Shown here one piece after another: positions 1 to 5,873 of a stretch of 6,265 nucleotides of DNA; position 1 is the stretch's first letter, and the number at the start of each line of letters is the position of its first letter. Both the position numbers and the translations under genes were made by a program. Source of the stretch: Candidatus Solincola jinzensis (GTDB lineage: Bacteria > Actinomycetota > Geothermincolia > Geothermincolales > RBG-13-55-18); the NCBI GenBank assembly GCA_015711875.1, contig JACVJG010000189.1, forward strand, positions 1-6,265. Reading direction: 5' to 3'. Below the pieces are notes generated by a model. The model searched no databases, was not told the origin of the DNA, and worked only from the letters and a program-made list of their open reading frames with translations.

Positions 1-1
1 C

Positions 2-316
2 AAGGGGGTCATCTCCCAGCGCCTCCTGCCACTGAAGGACCACAGCGGGAGGGTTCCGGCCGTTGAGTTGCTGGTGATGACCGGTCGTATGGCCGAGGCG
101 TTGATCAACGAGGAACCGACCACGGTGATGAGGGAAATCATCGCCGAGGGCGAGTTCTACGGCATGCAGACCTTCGACCAGTCGCTGGTGGACCTCTACC
201 GCTACGGCCTGGTGGATTACAAGGTGGCGGTCTCGGCCTCGACCAGCCCTCACGACTTCAGCCTGGCGGTGAAGCAGCTCGGCCTGGAGGTGGAGGAAGA
301 CCTGCTCTCCAAATGA
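2..316 (+). CDS. pilT: Type IV pilus retraction ATPase PilT, C-terminal end (partial)
   Basis: The last 104 residues of a PilT-type twitching-motility ATPase; the start lies outside the window. The reading frame is open from base 2 to TGA at 314-316. PilT is a cytoplasmic hexameric secretion ATPase that powers pilus disassembly and retraction. Visible family features are the segment ISQRLLPLKD near the start (the usual 'ISQ.LLP...G.GRV.A.E.L' strand region), the phrase AVELLVMTG, and GMQTFDQSLVDLY, which matches the conserved 'GM.TMDQ.L..L' helix near the PilT C-terminus. The nucleotide-binding Walker motifs would be upstream and cannot be checked. A PilB-type extension ATPase is less likely because the GMQTFDQSL helix and the short tail are typical of PilT. 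No obvious intrinsic terminator follows the stop codon. Confidence 0.85.
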   Translation, partial: KGVISQRLLPLKDHSGRVPAVELLVMTGRMAEALINEEPTTVMREIIAEGEFYGMQTFDQSLVDLYRYGLVDYKVAVSASTSPHDFSLAVKQLGLEVEEDLLSK

Positions 317-558
317 ACTGCTGCGCTGGAGTCCACCGCCTTTTCCGACAAATAGGAGGAATTTCTCCCGACTCGGGGGGCGCATCATGGGGTGACGCCT
401 GAGAGAGGATAAGCATGACCGCTCTCAGGACGGTTCTGAGGCTTGAGCCGGAGCGGACGTGACCGGAGGTTTTCAAGGCCTCCACGTTGGCGCCAAGGTC
501 AGCCAACGCCTAGGATTTCCCCATCCCGCCGGCGAAACGTTCTCGGGCGCCTCATGGA
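317..558. other. Hairpin-rich intergenic region after pilT
   Basis: No convincing gene lies here, but four hairpins can be drawn in a row. H1 pairs 398-405 with 422-429 (CCTGAGAG/CTCTCAGG, 8 bp, perfect; two more G-C pairs form past one mismatch). H2 pairs 431-436 with 445-450 (CGGTTC/GAGCCG, one G-U). H3 pairs 465-469 with 479-483 (GGAGG/CCTCC). H4 pairs 485-491 with 502-508 (CGTTGGC/GCCAACG, perfect). None is followed by a run of T, so they are not classical terminators. A purine-rich TAGGAGGAA at 353-361 resembles a ribosome binding site, but no usable start codon with an open frame follows. It could be a small RNA, the 3' end of the pilT message, or unrelated structure; the strand is not determined. 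Confidence 0.4.
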
Positions 559-570
559 TTGATATATAAT
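540..570 (+). promoter_or_regulatory. Promoter with perfect -10 box, probable leaderless start
   Basis: TATAAT at 565-570 is a perfect -10 hexamer in otherwise GC-rich DNA. The A of the ATG at 577 is seven bases past it, where transcription normally starts, so the message would begin at the start codon. Leaderless messages are common in actinobacteria. The -35 side is poor: the best candidate is TTCTCG at 540-545 with a 19-bp spacer. No ribosome binding site stands before the ATG, which agrees with a leaderless start. Confidence 0.45.
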
Positions 571-576
571 CGTGCC

Positions 577-747
577 ATGTCTTTTTTCAAATTACGAAAG
601 GCCTTGGCGACCGCCCTAGCGGGATTGGCGCTCGCCGCCGTTTTCCTGGCCATAAAGGAGATAAGAACAACGCCGTCCGGAAATCATGCCTTGGAGTTGA
701 CCTGGAGGACGGCGACGCTTGATGACCTTTTCAGGAGGGCGGGATGA
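577..747 (+). CDS. Small single-helix membrane protein, unknown function
   Basis: A 56-residue protein that I do not recognise. It begins MSFFKLRK, a short basic stretch, followed by a hydrophobic segment at about residues 9-26 (ALATALAGLALAAVFLAI) and a polar tail of about 30 residues with several Arg and Asp. The basic N-terminus suggests the N-terminus stays in the cytoplasm and the tail faces outside; an uncleaved signal peptide is the other reading. ATG 577 is preferred over TTG 559 because TATAAT sits inside the longer version and would place the transcript start exactly at 577. The TGA at 745-747 overlaps the next gene's ATG at 744, so the two are probably translationally coupled. The gene may serve as the translated lead-in to the reductase. 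By hand count about two thirds of third codon positions are G or C, which is compatible with coding but not strong. Confidence 0.55.
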   Translation: MSFFKLRKALATALAGLALAAVFLAIKEIRTTPSGNHALELTWRTATLDDLFRRAG

Positions 748-1925
748 GGGTTCTCGTCCTCGGCGCCGCCGGCAGGACGGGTCGGGAGGTTTCCGCCCGC
801 TTGAGAGGAACAAGAGGCGTTACCCGCCTGTATCTCTCTGATCGTGACGCAGAGGCGTTATGCAAAGCGACCTCTTACCTGGCCGGAGCTCCCGTGAGCT
901 TGCGCTACCTCGACGTCGAGGACGAGGACTGCCTGATGGAGAGGGTTTCCGAGGCCGACATGGTGGTCGGGTGCGCGGGACCGTCGCACATCCTGGAGGA
1001 GCGCGTGGCGAGGGCGGTCGTGGAGGCAGGTCGTGATTACATCACCCTGTGCGATGAGCCGGAAGCGGCGTTGGCGTTGCGGGAACTCGGCCCCCTGGCG
1101 GCGAGAAAAGGGGTCAGGATATTGTGCGGCGCGGGATTGACCCCTGGGATCTCGAATCTGCTCGCGTGCAGGGCGGCCGCCCGCTTGGACGAGGTGCATT
1201 CCGTATCCATCGCATGGTGTTTAAGGCTATCCTCCCGCTTGGGGCCCGCTACCCTGGCGCATCTCATGCATATTTGCGGAAGCAAGGCACCGGTGTTGCG
1301 GGCGGGTAAGGAAGGAATGGAACGCCCTGGAAGCAGGCCGCGAACAGCGTATTTCCCACCTCCACTGGGATGGCGCCAGATCGCGTGCGTAGCGCATCCG
1401 GAACCCCTTTCCCTTCCGGCGGTTCTGCCGGGCCTCGAGTACGCTGACTACATGGCAGGGTTCGGTGAGCGACGTTTTGACCTGGCCGTGCAGACCCTTG
1501 CCTGGCTGTATGACGGGTTGGAGGATTCCTTGGCATGGCGTGAGGTCTTGCGTGTCATCATCTCGGCTTTTGTGGGGCGGATCGAGGGCGGGCCCTTGTC
1601 TGCGGTGATGGTCAGAGCGGAAGGAGTCGTGGGAAAGTCGCCCGCCGCCGTTGTTCTGGCGACGGTCGGGGACTATTATGGCCTGGCGGCCACGGCGGTG
1701 GCGGCCTGCCTCGAGCACATGCGGGCGGAAGCGATCGAGCCGGGCTTCCATTTCCCCGAGCAGGTCTTTGACCGCCCCTCCTTTTTCGCCCGCCTGGGGA
1801 CCATGGGAGTGAGTTTTCTGGTGGGGGAGGCGGATGGGGACGCGATGTTGGATGGGCTAGCGGTACGACGTGTTGGCTCAGGAGTCCCGTGCCCCGTGGG
1901 ACGGGCCGGTTCCTACAAGAGATGA
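744..1925 (+). CDS. Saccharopine dehydrogenase-like NAD(P)-dependent reductase
   Basis: A 393-residue cytoplasmic oxidoreductase of the saccharopine dehydrogenase / LYS9-like superfamily. An N-terminal Rossmann fold carries GAAGRTG at residues 7-13 (GxxGxxG). Asp33 ends the second strand and Arg34 follows it, so NAD or NADP preference cannot be decided. Further family signatures are CAGP at 77-80, GRDYITLCDEP at 96-106, and GAGLTPGISNLLA at 129-141, which resembles the 'G..PG..N..A' loop of this superfamily. A less conserved substrate domain follows, with EPGFHFPEQVFD at 332-343 near the end, as in many relatives. AGGAGG at 733-738, five bases before ATG 744, supports the start. The start overlaps the stop of the small membrane protein, and its own stop overlaps a possible next ATG. 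True saccharopine or lysine metabolism is not implied, since many members have unknown substrates. Confidence 0.88.
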   Translation: MRVLVLGAAGRTGREVSARLRGTRGVTRLYLSDRDAEALCKATSYLAGAPVSLRYLDVEDEDCLMERVSEADMVVGCAGPSHILEERVARAVVEAGRDYITLCDEPEAALALRELGPLAARKGVRILCGAGLTPGISNLLACRAAARLDEVHSVSIAWCLRLSSRLGPATLAHLMHICGSKAPVLRAGKEGMERPGSRPRTAYFPPPLGWRQIACVAHPEPLSLPAVLPGLEYADYMAGFGERRFDLAVQTLAWLYDGLEDSLAWREVLRVIISAFVGRIEGGPLSAVMVRAEGVVGKSPAAVVLATVGDYYGLAATAVAACLEHMRAEAIEPGFHFPEQVFDRPSFFARLGTMGVSFLVGEADGDAMLDGLAVRRVGSGVPCPVGRAGSYKR

Positions 1926-2104
1926 AAAGCGAGATGGAAAGGGAAAGCGGGCACAGCGAGATGTTCGGAGAGGCGGGAGCGCCGGAAGAGGGGTTCAGGA
2001 TATGGGTGAGGAAGACGAAGAGACCGAGGGGGAACCAGGCGGATGCAGAGCAGGGCGGCTCGTGCCCGCCCAACATCCCCTGGAGATCTTGGTTAAAAGG
2101 GTAA
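1922..2104 (+). CDS. Possible 60-residue charged protein, unknown
   Basis: This open frame fills the gap between the reductase and the sugar-nucleotide gene. Its ATG at 1922 overlaps the reductase TGA at 1923-1925 in an ATGA junction, the same arrangement as at 744. Its TAA at 2102-2104 shares bases with the AAGGAGGT ribosome binding site of the next gene. A hand count gives G or C at about 77% of third positions against about 50% and 55% at first and second positions, the bias expected of a coding frame in a GC-rich genome. The product is hydrophilic, with an acidic/basic first half and a tail of SCPPNIPWRSWLKG, and has no recognisable domain. No clear ribosome binding site precedes the ATG, so it would depend on coupling. 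The alternative is a purine-rich spacer that happens to stay open; a second plus-strand frame, open to 2112, is also long here. Confidence 0.4.
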   Translation: MKSEMERESGHSEMFGEAGAPEEGFRIWVRKTKRPRGNQADAEQGGSCPPNIPWRSWLKG

Positions 2105-2110
2105 GGAGGT
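2103..2110 (+). promoter_or_regulatory. Ribosome binding site fixing a TTG start
   Basis: AAGGAGGT is a full match to the anti-Shine-Dalgarno sequence, nine bases before TTG at 2120. It decides the start of the sugar-nucleotide gene, because there is no in-frame ATG at the N-terminal edge of the Rossmann fold. It shares its first two bases with the TAA ending the upstream 60-residue frame. Confidence 0.8.
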
Positions 2111-2119
2111 AGAAAAGCC

Positions 2120-3052
2120 TTGAGGATCCTGGTTACGGGAGGGGCTGGGTTTATAGGGTCTCATCTCTGCGAGCGGTTGTTGGAGGAGGGGCACGAGGTG
2201 ATGTGCCTCGACAACTTGAGCACGGGTGACCCGCGCAACATTGAAGCATTGCAGGGACATCCGCGTTTTCGCTTCATCCTCGCCGACGCCACTTCGCCCA
2301 TCAACCTCTCTGTAGATCGCGTGGCGCACCTTGCCAGCCCGGCCAGCCCGGTCGATTACGGCCGCCTCTCGGTGGAGACCATGATGGTGAACTCCCTCGG
2401 CACCTACCAGGCGCTCGAGCTGGCGCGCAAGAACGGCGCGCGTTTCCTCCTCGCGTCCACCTCCGAGGTCTATGGGGACCCTCTCGAGACACCCCAGAGC
2501 GAGGAATACCAGGGCAACGTGAACCCCGTAGGCCCACGTGCCTGCTACGACGAGTCTAAGCGCTTCGCCGAGGCCATGACCTCCACCTATCGCAGGCTCT
2601 ATGGTTTAGAGACGGTGATACTGAGGATCTTCAACACCTTCGGTCCGCGTATGCGGCGGGAGGACGGTAGGGTAGTGCCTAATTTCATCCTCCAGGCGGT
2701 GGCGGGGGAGCCGCTCACCGTATATGGCGACGGGACACAGACGCGCAGCTTCTGCTACGTGGACGACCTGGTGGAGGGCATAAGGCTCGCTCTTTTCACC
2801 GACGCCGCGGTGGGAGAGGTGATAAACCTTGGCAATGACGGCGAGATGACCATTCTGGAACTGGCGGAGCGGGTCAAGCGTCTTACCGGCTCGAACTCGA
2901 AGATAACCTTTCACCCCCTTCCCGAGGACGATCCCCAGCGTCGTAGGCCCAAACTGGACAAAGCGCGCAAACTCCTGGGTTGGGAACCGCGCGTGTCGTT
3001 GGAGGAAGGCCTTAGTAAGGTGGTGGAGTGGTTCAAGAAGCATCCCGGTTGA
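2120..3052 (+). CDS. NAD-dependent sugar-nucleotide epimerase/decarboxylase, UDP-glucuronate decarboxylase-like
   Basis: A 310-residue cytoplasmic enzyme of the extended short-chain dehydrogenase family, full length and without a membrane anchor. It has the NAD loop GGAGFIG at residues 7-13, [11 protein letters not shown] at 70-80, STSEVYGDP at 113-121 and the catalytic Y143-xxx-K147 pair in [18 protein letters not shown] at 169-178 and [19 protein letters not shown] at 202-220 follow, then DDPQRRRP at 270-277. The SEVYGDP and DDPQ-R-R-R-P signatures match UDP-xylose synthase. Ser115, Glu116 and Arg275 line up by eye with the ArnA decarboxylase residues Ser433, Glu434 and Arg619. The expected reaction is UDP-glucuronate to UDP-xylose plus CO2, feeding cell-surface glycans. 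A related 4-epimerase or dehydratase activity cannot be excluded. TTG 2120 is chosen for the strong ribosome binding site and because the protein then starts with [10 protein letters not shown], as the family does. The thioesterase gene follows after 13 bases. Confidence 0.88.
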   Translation: MRILVTGGAGFIGSHLCERLLEEGHEVMCLDNLSTGDPRNIEALQGHPRFRFILADATSPINLSVDRVAHLASPASPVDYGRLSVETMMVNSLGTYQALELARKNGARFLLASTSEVYGDPLETPQSEEYQGNVNPVGPRACYDESKRFAEAMTSTYRRLYGLETVILRIFNTFGPRMRREDGRVVPNFILQAVAGEPLTVYGDGTQTRSFCYVDDLVEGIRLALFTDAAVGEVINLGNDGEMTILELAERVKRLTGSNSKITFHPLPEDDPQRRRPKLDKARKLLGWEPRVSLEEGLSKVVEWFKKHPG

Positions 3053-3065
3053 TGGGGGCGATGCC

Positions 3066-3512
3066 GTGGAGGACATCGAGTCCAGGTACCGCGAGATAAA
3101 GCGCTCGCGTTCGGACCCCGGCACCTTCTACGGCCTTCTGGGCATGGAGTTGGAGGAGCTGGGAGAGGGAAGGGCCCTTTTCGCCCTGGAGGTGGACGAG
3201 AGGTTTTTCAACGCCGGCGGGGTGGTACACGGAGGGGTATTCGCCTCCATCGCCGACGCAGCGGTGGCCGCTGCCCTGGCCACCCTGGTGGACCACGAGA
3301 GCGAGTCCATCGCAACGATAGAGATGAAGATAAATTACCTGGCTCCGGCGCGTGGCGGGAGATTGGTGGCGGAGGGGATGATAATCCAGCGAGGGAGGTC
3401 CGTCGCGGTGGGTGAGTGCAAGGTCAGCGACGTCGATGGCCGCATGATGGCAAAAGCGATGGCCACTTTCCTTATCAGGAAACGCCAAAGCGAAGGAGGG
3501 CGAGAAGAGTGA
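3066..3512 (+). CDS. PaaI-family hotdog-fold thioesterase
   Basis: A 148-residue single-domain hotdog thioesterase, a usual length for PaaI-type acyl-CoA hydrolases, which act in the cytoplasm as tetramers. The key segment is N49-AGGVVHGG (His55-Gly56-Gly57) followed by FASIADAA with Asp64, the position of the catalytic acid in PaaI enzymes. IEMKINYLAPAR at 85-96 is the typical central strand, and the last strand is MAKAMATFLIRKR. GTG 3066 is the likely start. An ATG at 3061 is in another frame, and the G-rich 3054-3060 gives a modest ribosome binding site. It lies 13 bases after the sugar-nucleotide gene and is the last gene of the plus-strand run. Its substrate is unknown; its neighbours do not include phenylacetate genes, so a paa role is not supported. 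Confidence 0.88.
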   Translation: MEDIESRYREIKRSRSDPGTFYGLLGMELEELGEGRALFALEVDERFFNAGGVVHGGVFASIADAAVAAALATLVDHESESIATIEMKINYLAPARGGRLVAEGMIIQRGRSVAVGECKVSDVDGRMMAKAMATFLIRKRQSEGGREE

Positions 3513-3524
3513 ATGCCGGCCTCG

Positions 3525-3824
3525 TCAAACCCGGACGCTCAGCCTCCAAACGCAGCGGAGTGACCAGGAGTCGGCGCCCTCGTCGTACCTGAGCAGGTAA
3601 AGGTCGCCATCGTCAGCCCTGACGCGGAAACAGGCATGCCTGGCGCGGCCGGTCTCATCCTCCTCAAACCAGCTGCCCTCGATGTCCATGACCAGGAACT
3701 CGCGCTCATCGAGGAAAAAACTCACCGGCCTCTCGTTGAGCTTGAAGCCAGAATAGCACTTGACCGCGAGAGGGAGGTCGGTCCGCTCGCACACCACGGC
3801 GGGGATGTAAGTGGATTCCGGCAA
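3525..3824 (-). CDS. Small uncharacterised protein, possibly DUF6504-like
   Basis: A 99-residue soluble protein with no signal peptide or membrane segment. The pattern of short strands rich in Phe, Trp and Tyr suggests a small beta fold: RPVSFFLDEREFLVMDI (32-48), GSWFEEDE (50-57), ACFRVRADDGDLYLLRYDE (64-82) and SWSLRCVW (86-93). The order 'R-P-x-x-F-x-x...W...FRV.-DG..Y-L.YD...-W-L' reminds me of DUF6504-type proteins common in actinobacteria; this is a tentative recollection, and no function is known. TTG 3824 is chosen because AGGAGA (3832-3837 on the plus strand) lies seven bases upstream. The gene has its own promoter at 3869-3896, just past the ino1 stop. It converges on the thioesterase gene with 12 bases between stops and has no visible terminator. 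Confidence 0.75.
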   Translation of the reverse strand: MPESTYIPAVVCERTDLPLAVKCYSGFKLNERPVSFFLDEREFLVMDIEGSWFEEDETGRARHACFRVRADDGDLYLLRYDEGADSWSLRCVWRLSVRV

Positions 3825-3868
3825 TTCCCTATCTCCTGAACATATTTATGGCTGCCGTACGCCAGAGT

Positions 3869-3896
3869 AATATAACATAACGCGACGTGAAATCAA
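3869..3896 (-). promoter_or_regulatory. Promoter for the 99-residue protein gene
   Basis: On the minus strand, TTGATT (3896-3891) and TATATT (3874-3869) are separated by 16 bases, and a TG one base before the -10 box makes it an extended -10. Transcription would start near 3862, giving a leader of about 38 bases before TTG 3824. The element lies between the ino1 stop and this gene, so the small protein can be expressed without ino1. Confidence 0.5.
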
Positions 3897-3912
3897 TACC
3901 CCGCTTGGGATC

Positions 3913-5079
3913 TCATTCGCGCTGTGAGGAGGGAGGGGACTGGGCCAGTTCCTCCGACACCTCGAGGTCCTTTCCGTTTCCGAAATCCGCGGTGGTGAGC
4001 AGCCCGGCGGGGTTGCCGGCTATGAAATCCTCCACCATGCGCCTCGCCTCCTCGTCCGAGTACTGCACCGGGGGGGATTTCATGAAATATGCGGAGGGGC
4101 CTATTAGCGCCCCGCTCAAGCCGCGGTCCATGGCCAGGCGGCAGCATCGGATGGCGTCGATCACTATCCCGGCGGAATTGGGGGAATCCCAGACCTCCAG
4201 CTTGAACTCCAGGGAAATGGGGACATCCCCGAATTCCCTCCCCTCGAGACGGATATACGCCCATTTGCGGTCGTTCAGCCAGGCCACGTAATCGCTGGGT
4301 CCGATGTGCACGTTGTCCTTGTCGATGTTATGGCTCAACTGGGAGACCACGGCGTCGGTCTTGGATATCTTCTTGGATTCCAGCCGCTCCCTCTCGAGCA
4401 TGTTCATGAAATCCATGTTGCCGCCTATGTTGAGCTGTGCGGTGCGGTCGAGGATGACGCCGCGGTCATTGAACAGTTTCGCCAGCACGCGGTGGACTAT
4501 GGTTGCCCCTACCTGTGACTTGATGTCGTCCCCCACGATGGGCAGGCCGTATCTGCGGAACTTGCCCTGCCAGATCTCCTCTTTGGCCACGAAGACAGGA
4601 ATGCAGTTGACGATTCCGCAACCGGCTTTGAGCGCTTCCTCCACGTAGAAATGAGTCGCCTTTTCGCTCCCCACCGGTAGGTAGTTCACCAGCACGTCAA
4701 CCTGGTGCCTGGCCAGAGTTTCCGCCACGTTGACCGGCTCCCCCGGGTCTTCTTCCACAACCTTGCGATAATACTTTCCGAAGCCGTCCAGGGTATGGCC
4801 GCGGTATACGGGAGCGCCGAGGCGCGGGACGTCGCAGATCTTGATGGTGTTGTTGCGGCCGCTCATTATCGCCTCGGATACGTCTTTGCCCACCTTCTCC
4901 GCGTCCACGTCGAACGCGCAGGCAACCTCGACGTCGCGTATGTGGTAGTCGCCCACCTTTACGTGCATGAGTCCCGGTATGAGGTCGCCATCACGCGCCT
5001 CCCGGTAGTATTCGATACCCTGCACCAGAGATGAGGCGCAGTTTCCCACGCCCACTATGGCCACGCGTATCTTTTTCAT
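3913..5079 (-). CDS. ino1: Inositol-3-phosphate synthase, actinobacterial type
   Basis: This 388-residue NAD-dependent enzyme converts glucose 6-phosphate to 1L-myo-inositol 1-phosphate (also numbered D-myo-inositol 3-phosphate), the first step to inositol phospholipids and, in some actinobacteria, mycothiol. Family motifs are clear: [16 protein letters not shown] at 10-25 (dinucleotide loop), VNYLPVGSE at 131-139, [15 protein letters not shown] at 183-197, [12 protein letters not shown] at 216-227, the [10 protein letters not shown] lysine cluster at 231-240, and [17 protein letters not shown] at 295-311. The length is close to the mycobacterial enzyme, with a polar tail from about 368 that may be extra. 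ATG 5079 is preferred to the upstream in-frame TTG at 5097 because GGGAGGT lies six bases before it and the protein then begins [10 protein letters not shown]. padR is 69 bases upstream on the same strand, so the two are probably cotranscribed and ino1 is a likely PadR target. Confidence 0.95.
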   Translation of the reverse strand: MKKIRVAIVGVGNCASSLVQGIEYYREARDGDLIPGLMHVKVGDYHIRDVEVACAFDVDAEKVGKDVSEAIMSGRNNTIKICDVPRLGAPVYRGHTLDGFGKYYRKVVEEDPGEPVNVAETLARHQVDVLVNYLPVGSEKATHFYVEEALKAGCGIVNCIPVFVAKEEIWQGKFRRYGLPIVGDDIKSQVGATIVHRVLAKLFNDRGVILDRTAQLNIGGNMDFMNMLERERLESKKISKTDAVVSQLSHNIDKDNVHIGPSDYVAWLNDRKWAYIRLEGREFGDVPISLEFKLEVWDSPNSAGIVIDAIRCCRLAMDRGLSGALIGPSAYFMKSPPVQYSDEEARRMVEDFIAGNPAGLLTTADFGNGKDLEVSEELAQSPPSSQRE

Positions 5080-5085
5080 CTGCAG

Positions 5086-5092
5086 ACCTCCC
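5086..5092 (-). promoter_or_regulatory. Ribosome binding site of ino1
   Basis: The minus strand reads GGGAGGT, six bases before ATG 5079. It lies inside the longer in-frame version starting at TTG 5097 and so rules in favour of the ATG. Confidence 0.75.
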
Positions 5093-5123
5093 GTCAAAGC
5101 CTTATATCCATCCCGCCAGGGCG

Positions 5124-5152
5124 GTGATAGCTTGCGTAAGAACCAATATCAA
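5124..5152 (-). promoter_or_regulatory. Weak candidate promoter for ino1 alone
   Basis: The minus strand has TTGATA (5152-5147) and TATCAC (5129-5124) with a 17-base spacer, starting inside the last codons of padR. The -10 box matches only four of six positions. The plus-strand AATATCAA at 5145-5152 also repeats eight bases of the padR operator array (5829-5836), so PadR could touch this site. It may equally be chance, with ino1 read from the padR promoter. Confidence 0.2.
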
Positions 5153-5778
5153 GCCTGTAACGGCGTGACTTTTCCCAAAGGGCTTTCCTCGATGACGATC
5201 TTCCCACCCCCCTTCTCTTCCTTTGAGGCCGCGTCACGCTCTTTTCTGCTTTCCTGGATATGCAGCCTCTCCTGCGCTATGAGTTCCTCCAACCAGGTGA
5301 TATCGCTTTCCAGTTGCTCCTGGCGGTGGCGATAAAGCCCTTGCCGGTAGCTGTCCGGCTCTTTTTCGCGCGCTTTGCCGGCGCCACTCAGCTCCTTCAA
5401 TCTCTCATCCAGGTAGTTCCTGCGTCTTTCCAGGAGCCATAACCTCAGTTCAGGTTCCATGTACTGGAAGAAGGCCAGGCGCAGGCTGAACTTATCGCCG
5501 TCCGTTATCTCGGATTTCTTGCGGGTGTCCACCAGGAGCCTGTGGAACGTTTCCTCGCCTTCCGGCGTGATGCGGTATACGTAGCGGTTACGGGTCTTCT
5601 CCTTTACCGTGTACGCTTTTTCCACCGCGTTCTTCGCCTCGAGTCTCTTCAAGGCGGGGTAAAGCGAGCCGTAGCTTATCTTCCACAGGTGACCGAGGAG
5701 ATCGGAGAGTCTTTTCTTCAACTCGTAGCCGTGCATGGGCTTTTCCTTTAGAGCCCCGAGTATGGCCAGCTCCAGCAC
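5149..5778 (-). CDS. PadR-family transcriptional regulator
   Basis: A 209-residue PadR regulator. The N-terminal winged helix covers about residues 1-85, with the signatures LAILGALKEKPMHGYEL (4-20), ISYGSLYPALKRLEAK (34-49) for the recognition helix, and NRYVYRITPEGEE (64-76) for the wing. A helical C-terminal dimer domain follows, FSLRLAFFQYMEPELRLWLLERRR (97-120), with long charged helices to about residue 180 and a Lys/Glu-rich tail. The length and C-terminal domain fit the larger, Vir_act_alpha_C-type PadR subgroup. GTG 5778 is supported by AGGAGGT six bases upstream. The gene precedes ino1 on the same strand, as Rv0047c does with ino1 in M. tuberculosis. The repeat array at 5827-5873, about 50 bases before the start, is a likely autoregulatory operator. 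The inducing signal cannot be read from the sequence. Confidence 0.95.
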   Translation of the reverse strand: MLELAILGALKEKPMHGYELKKRLSDLLGHLWKISYGSLYPALKRLEAKNAVEKAYTVKEKTRNRYVYRITPEGEETFHRLLVDTRKKSEITDGDKFSLRLAFFQYMEPELRLWLLERRRNYLDERLKELSGAGKAREKEPDSYRQGLYRHRQEQLESDITWLEELIAQERLHIQESRKERDAASKEEKGGGKIVIEESPLGKVTPLQA

Positions 5779-5826
5779 TTTACAACCTCCTCTTCCGCCC
5801 CTACAATTTGACGCAGGGCCGGGCTG

Positions 5827-5873
5827 AAAATATCAATTCGATATATCTATACGATATATCAATTCGATATATT
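5827..5873. promoter_or_regulatory. Four-box operator array upstream of padR
   Basis: Four 8-bp boxes stand exactly 13 bp apart: AAAATATC (5827-5834), GATATATC (5840-5847), GATATATC (5853-5860) and GATATATT (5866-5873), with 5-bp spacers AATTC, TATAC and AATTC. The consensus GATATATC is its own reverse complement. Seen another way, the 17-bp dyad ATATC-AATTC-GATATAT occurs twice (5830-5846 and 5856-5872), 26 bp apart. In GC-rich surroundings this is a strong sign of a binding array. Its place before padR points to PadR binding and autoregulation. I could not place a good -35/-10 pair for padR, though TTGATA hexamers occur inside the array on the minus strand. Confidence 0.7.

Noticed and set aside
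353..400. TAGGAGGAA as a ribosome binding site for a small gene in the gap after pilT.
   Set aside because: No ATG, GTG or TTG stands at the right distance, and the first ATG downstream (387) meets a stop codon after two codons.
386..430. Resemblance to a TPP riboswitch (GGGGTG followed by CTGAGAG).
   Set aside because: The short match is there, but the other conserved TPP elements (the ACCCTTTGAACCTG-type segment and the GGATAATGCCAGCG-type segment) are missing, and the CTGAGAG is fully used in a simple hairpin with CTCTCAG.
561..568. GATATATA before the membrane protein gene as a fifth PadR box.
   Set aside because: It overlaps the TATAAT -10 element, there is only one copy, and no partner box stands 13 bp away.
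1612..2076. Long minus-strand frame of 154 codons opposite the reductase end and the following spacer.
   Set aside because: Pro/Arg/Ser-rich composition typical of an antisense shadow of a GC-rich gene; no domain or ribosome binding site seen.
1870..2112. Alternative plus-strand frame of 80 codons overlapping the reductase end.
   Set aside because: It overlaps the reductase by over 50 bases, overruns the next gene's ribosome binding site, and lacks the neat ATGA junction and third-position GC bias of the 1922-2104 frame.
3500..3545. Bidirectional terminator between the convergent thioesterase and 99-residue protein genes.
   Set aside because: No stem of useful length with flanking A or T runs is visible in or around the 12-base gap.
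5808..5836. Plus-strand promoter TTGACG-N17-TATCAA leading into the operator array.
   Set aside because: No plus-strand gene lies to the right; the genes there are on the minus strand. The -10 box is weak and belongs to the AT-rich repeat array.
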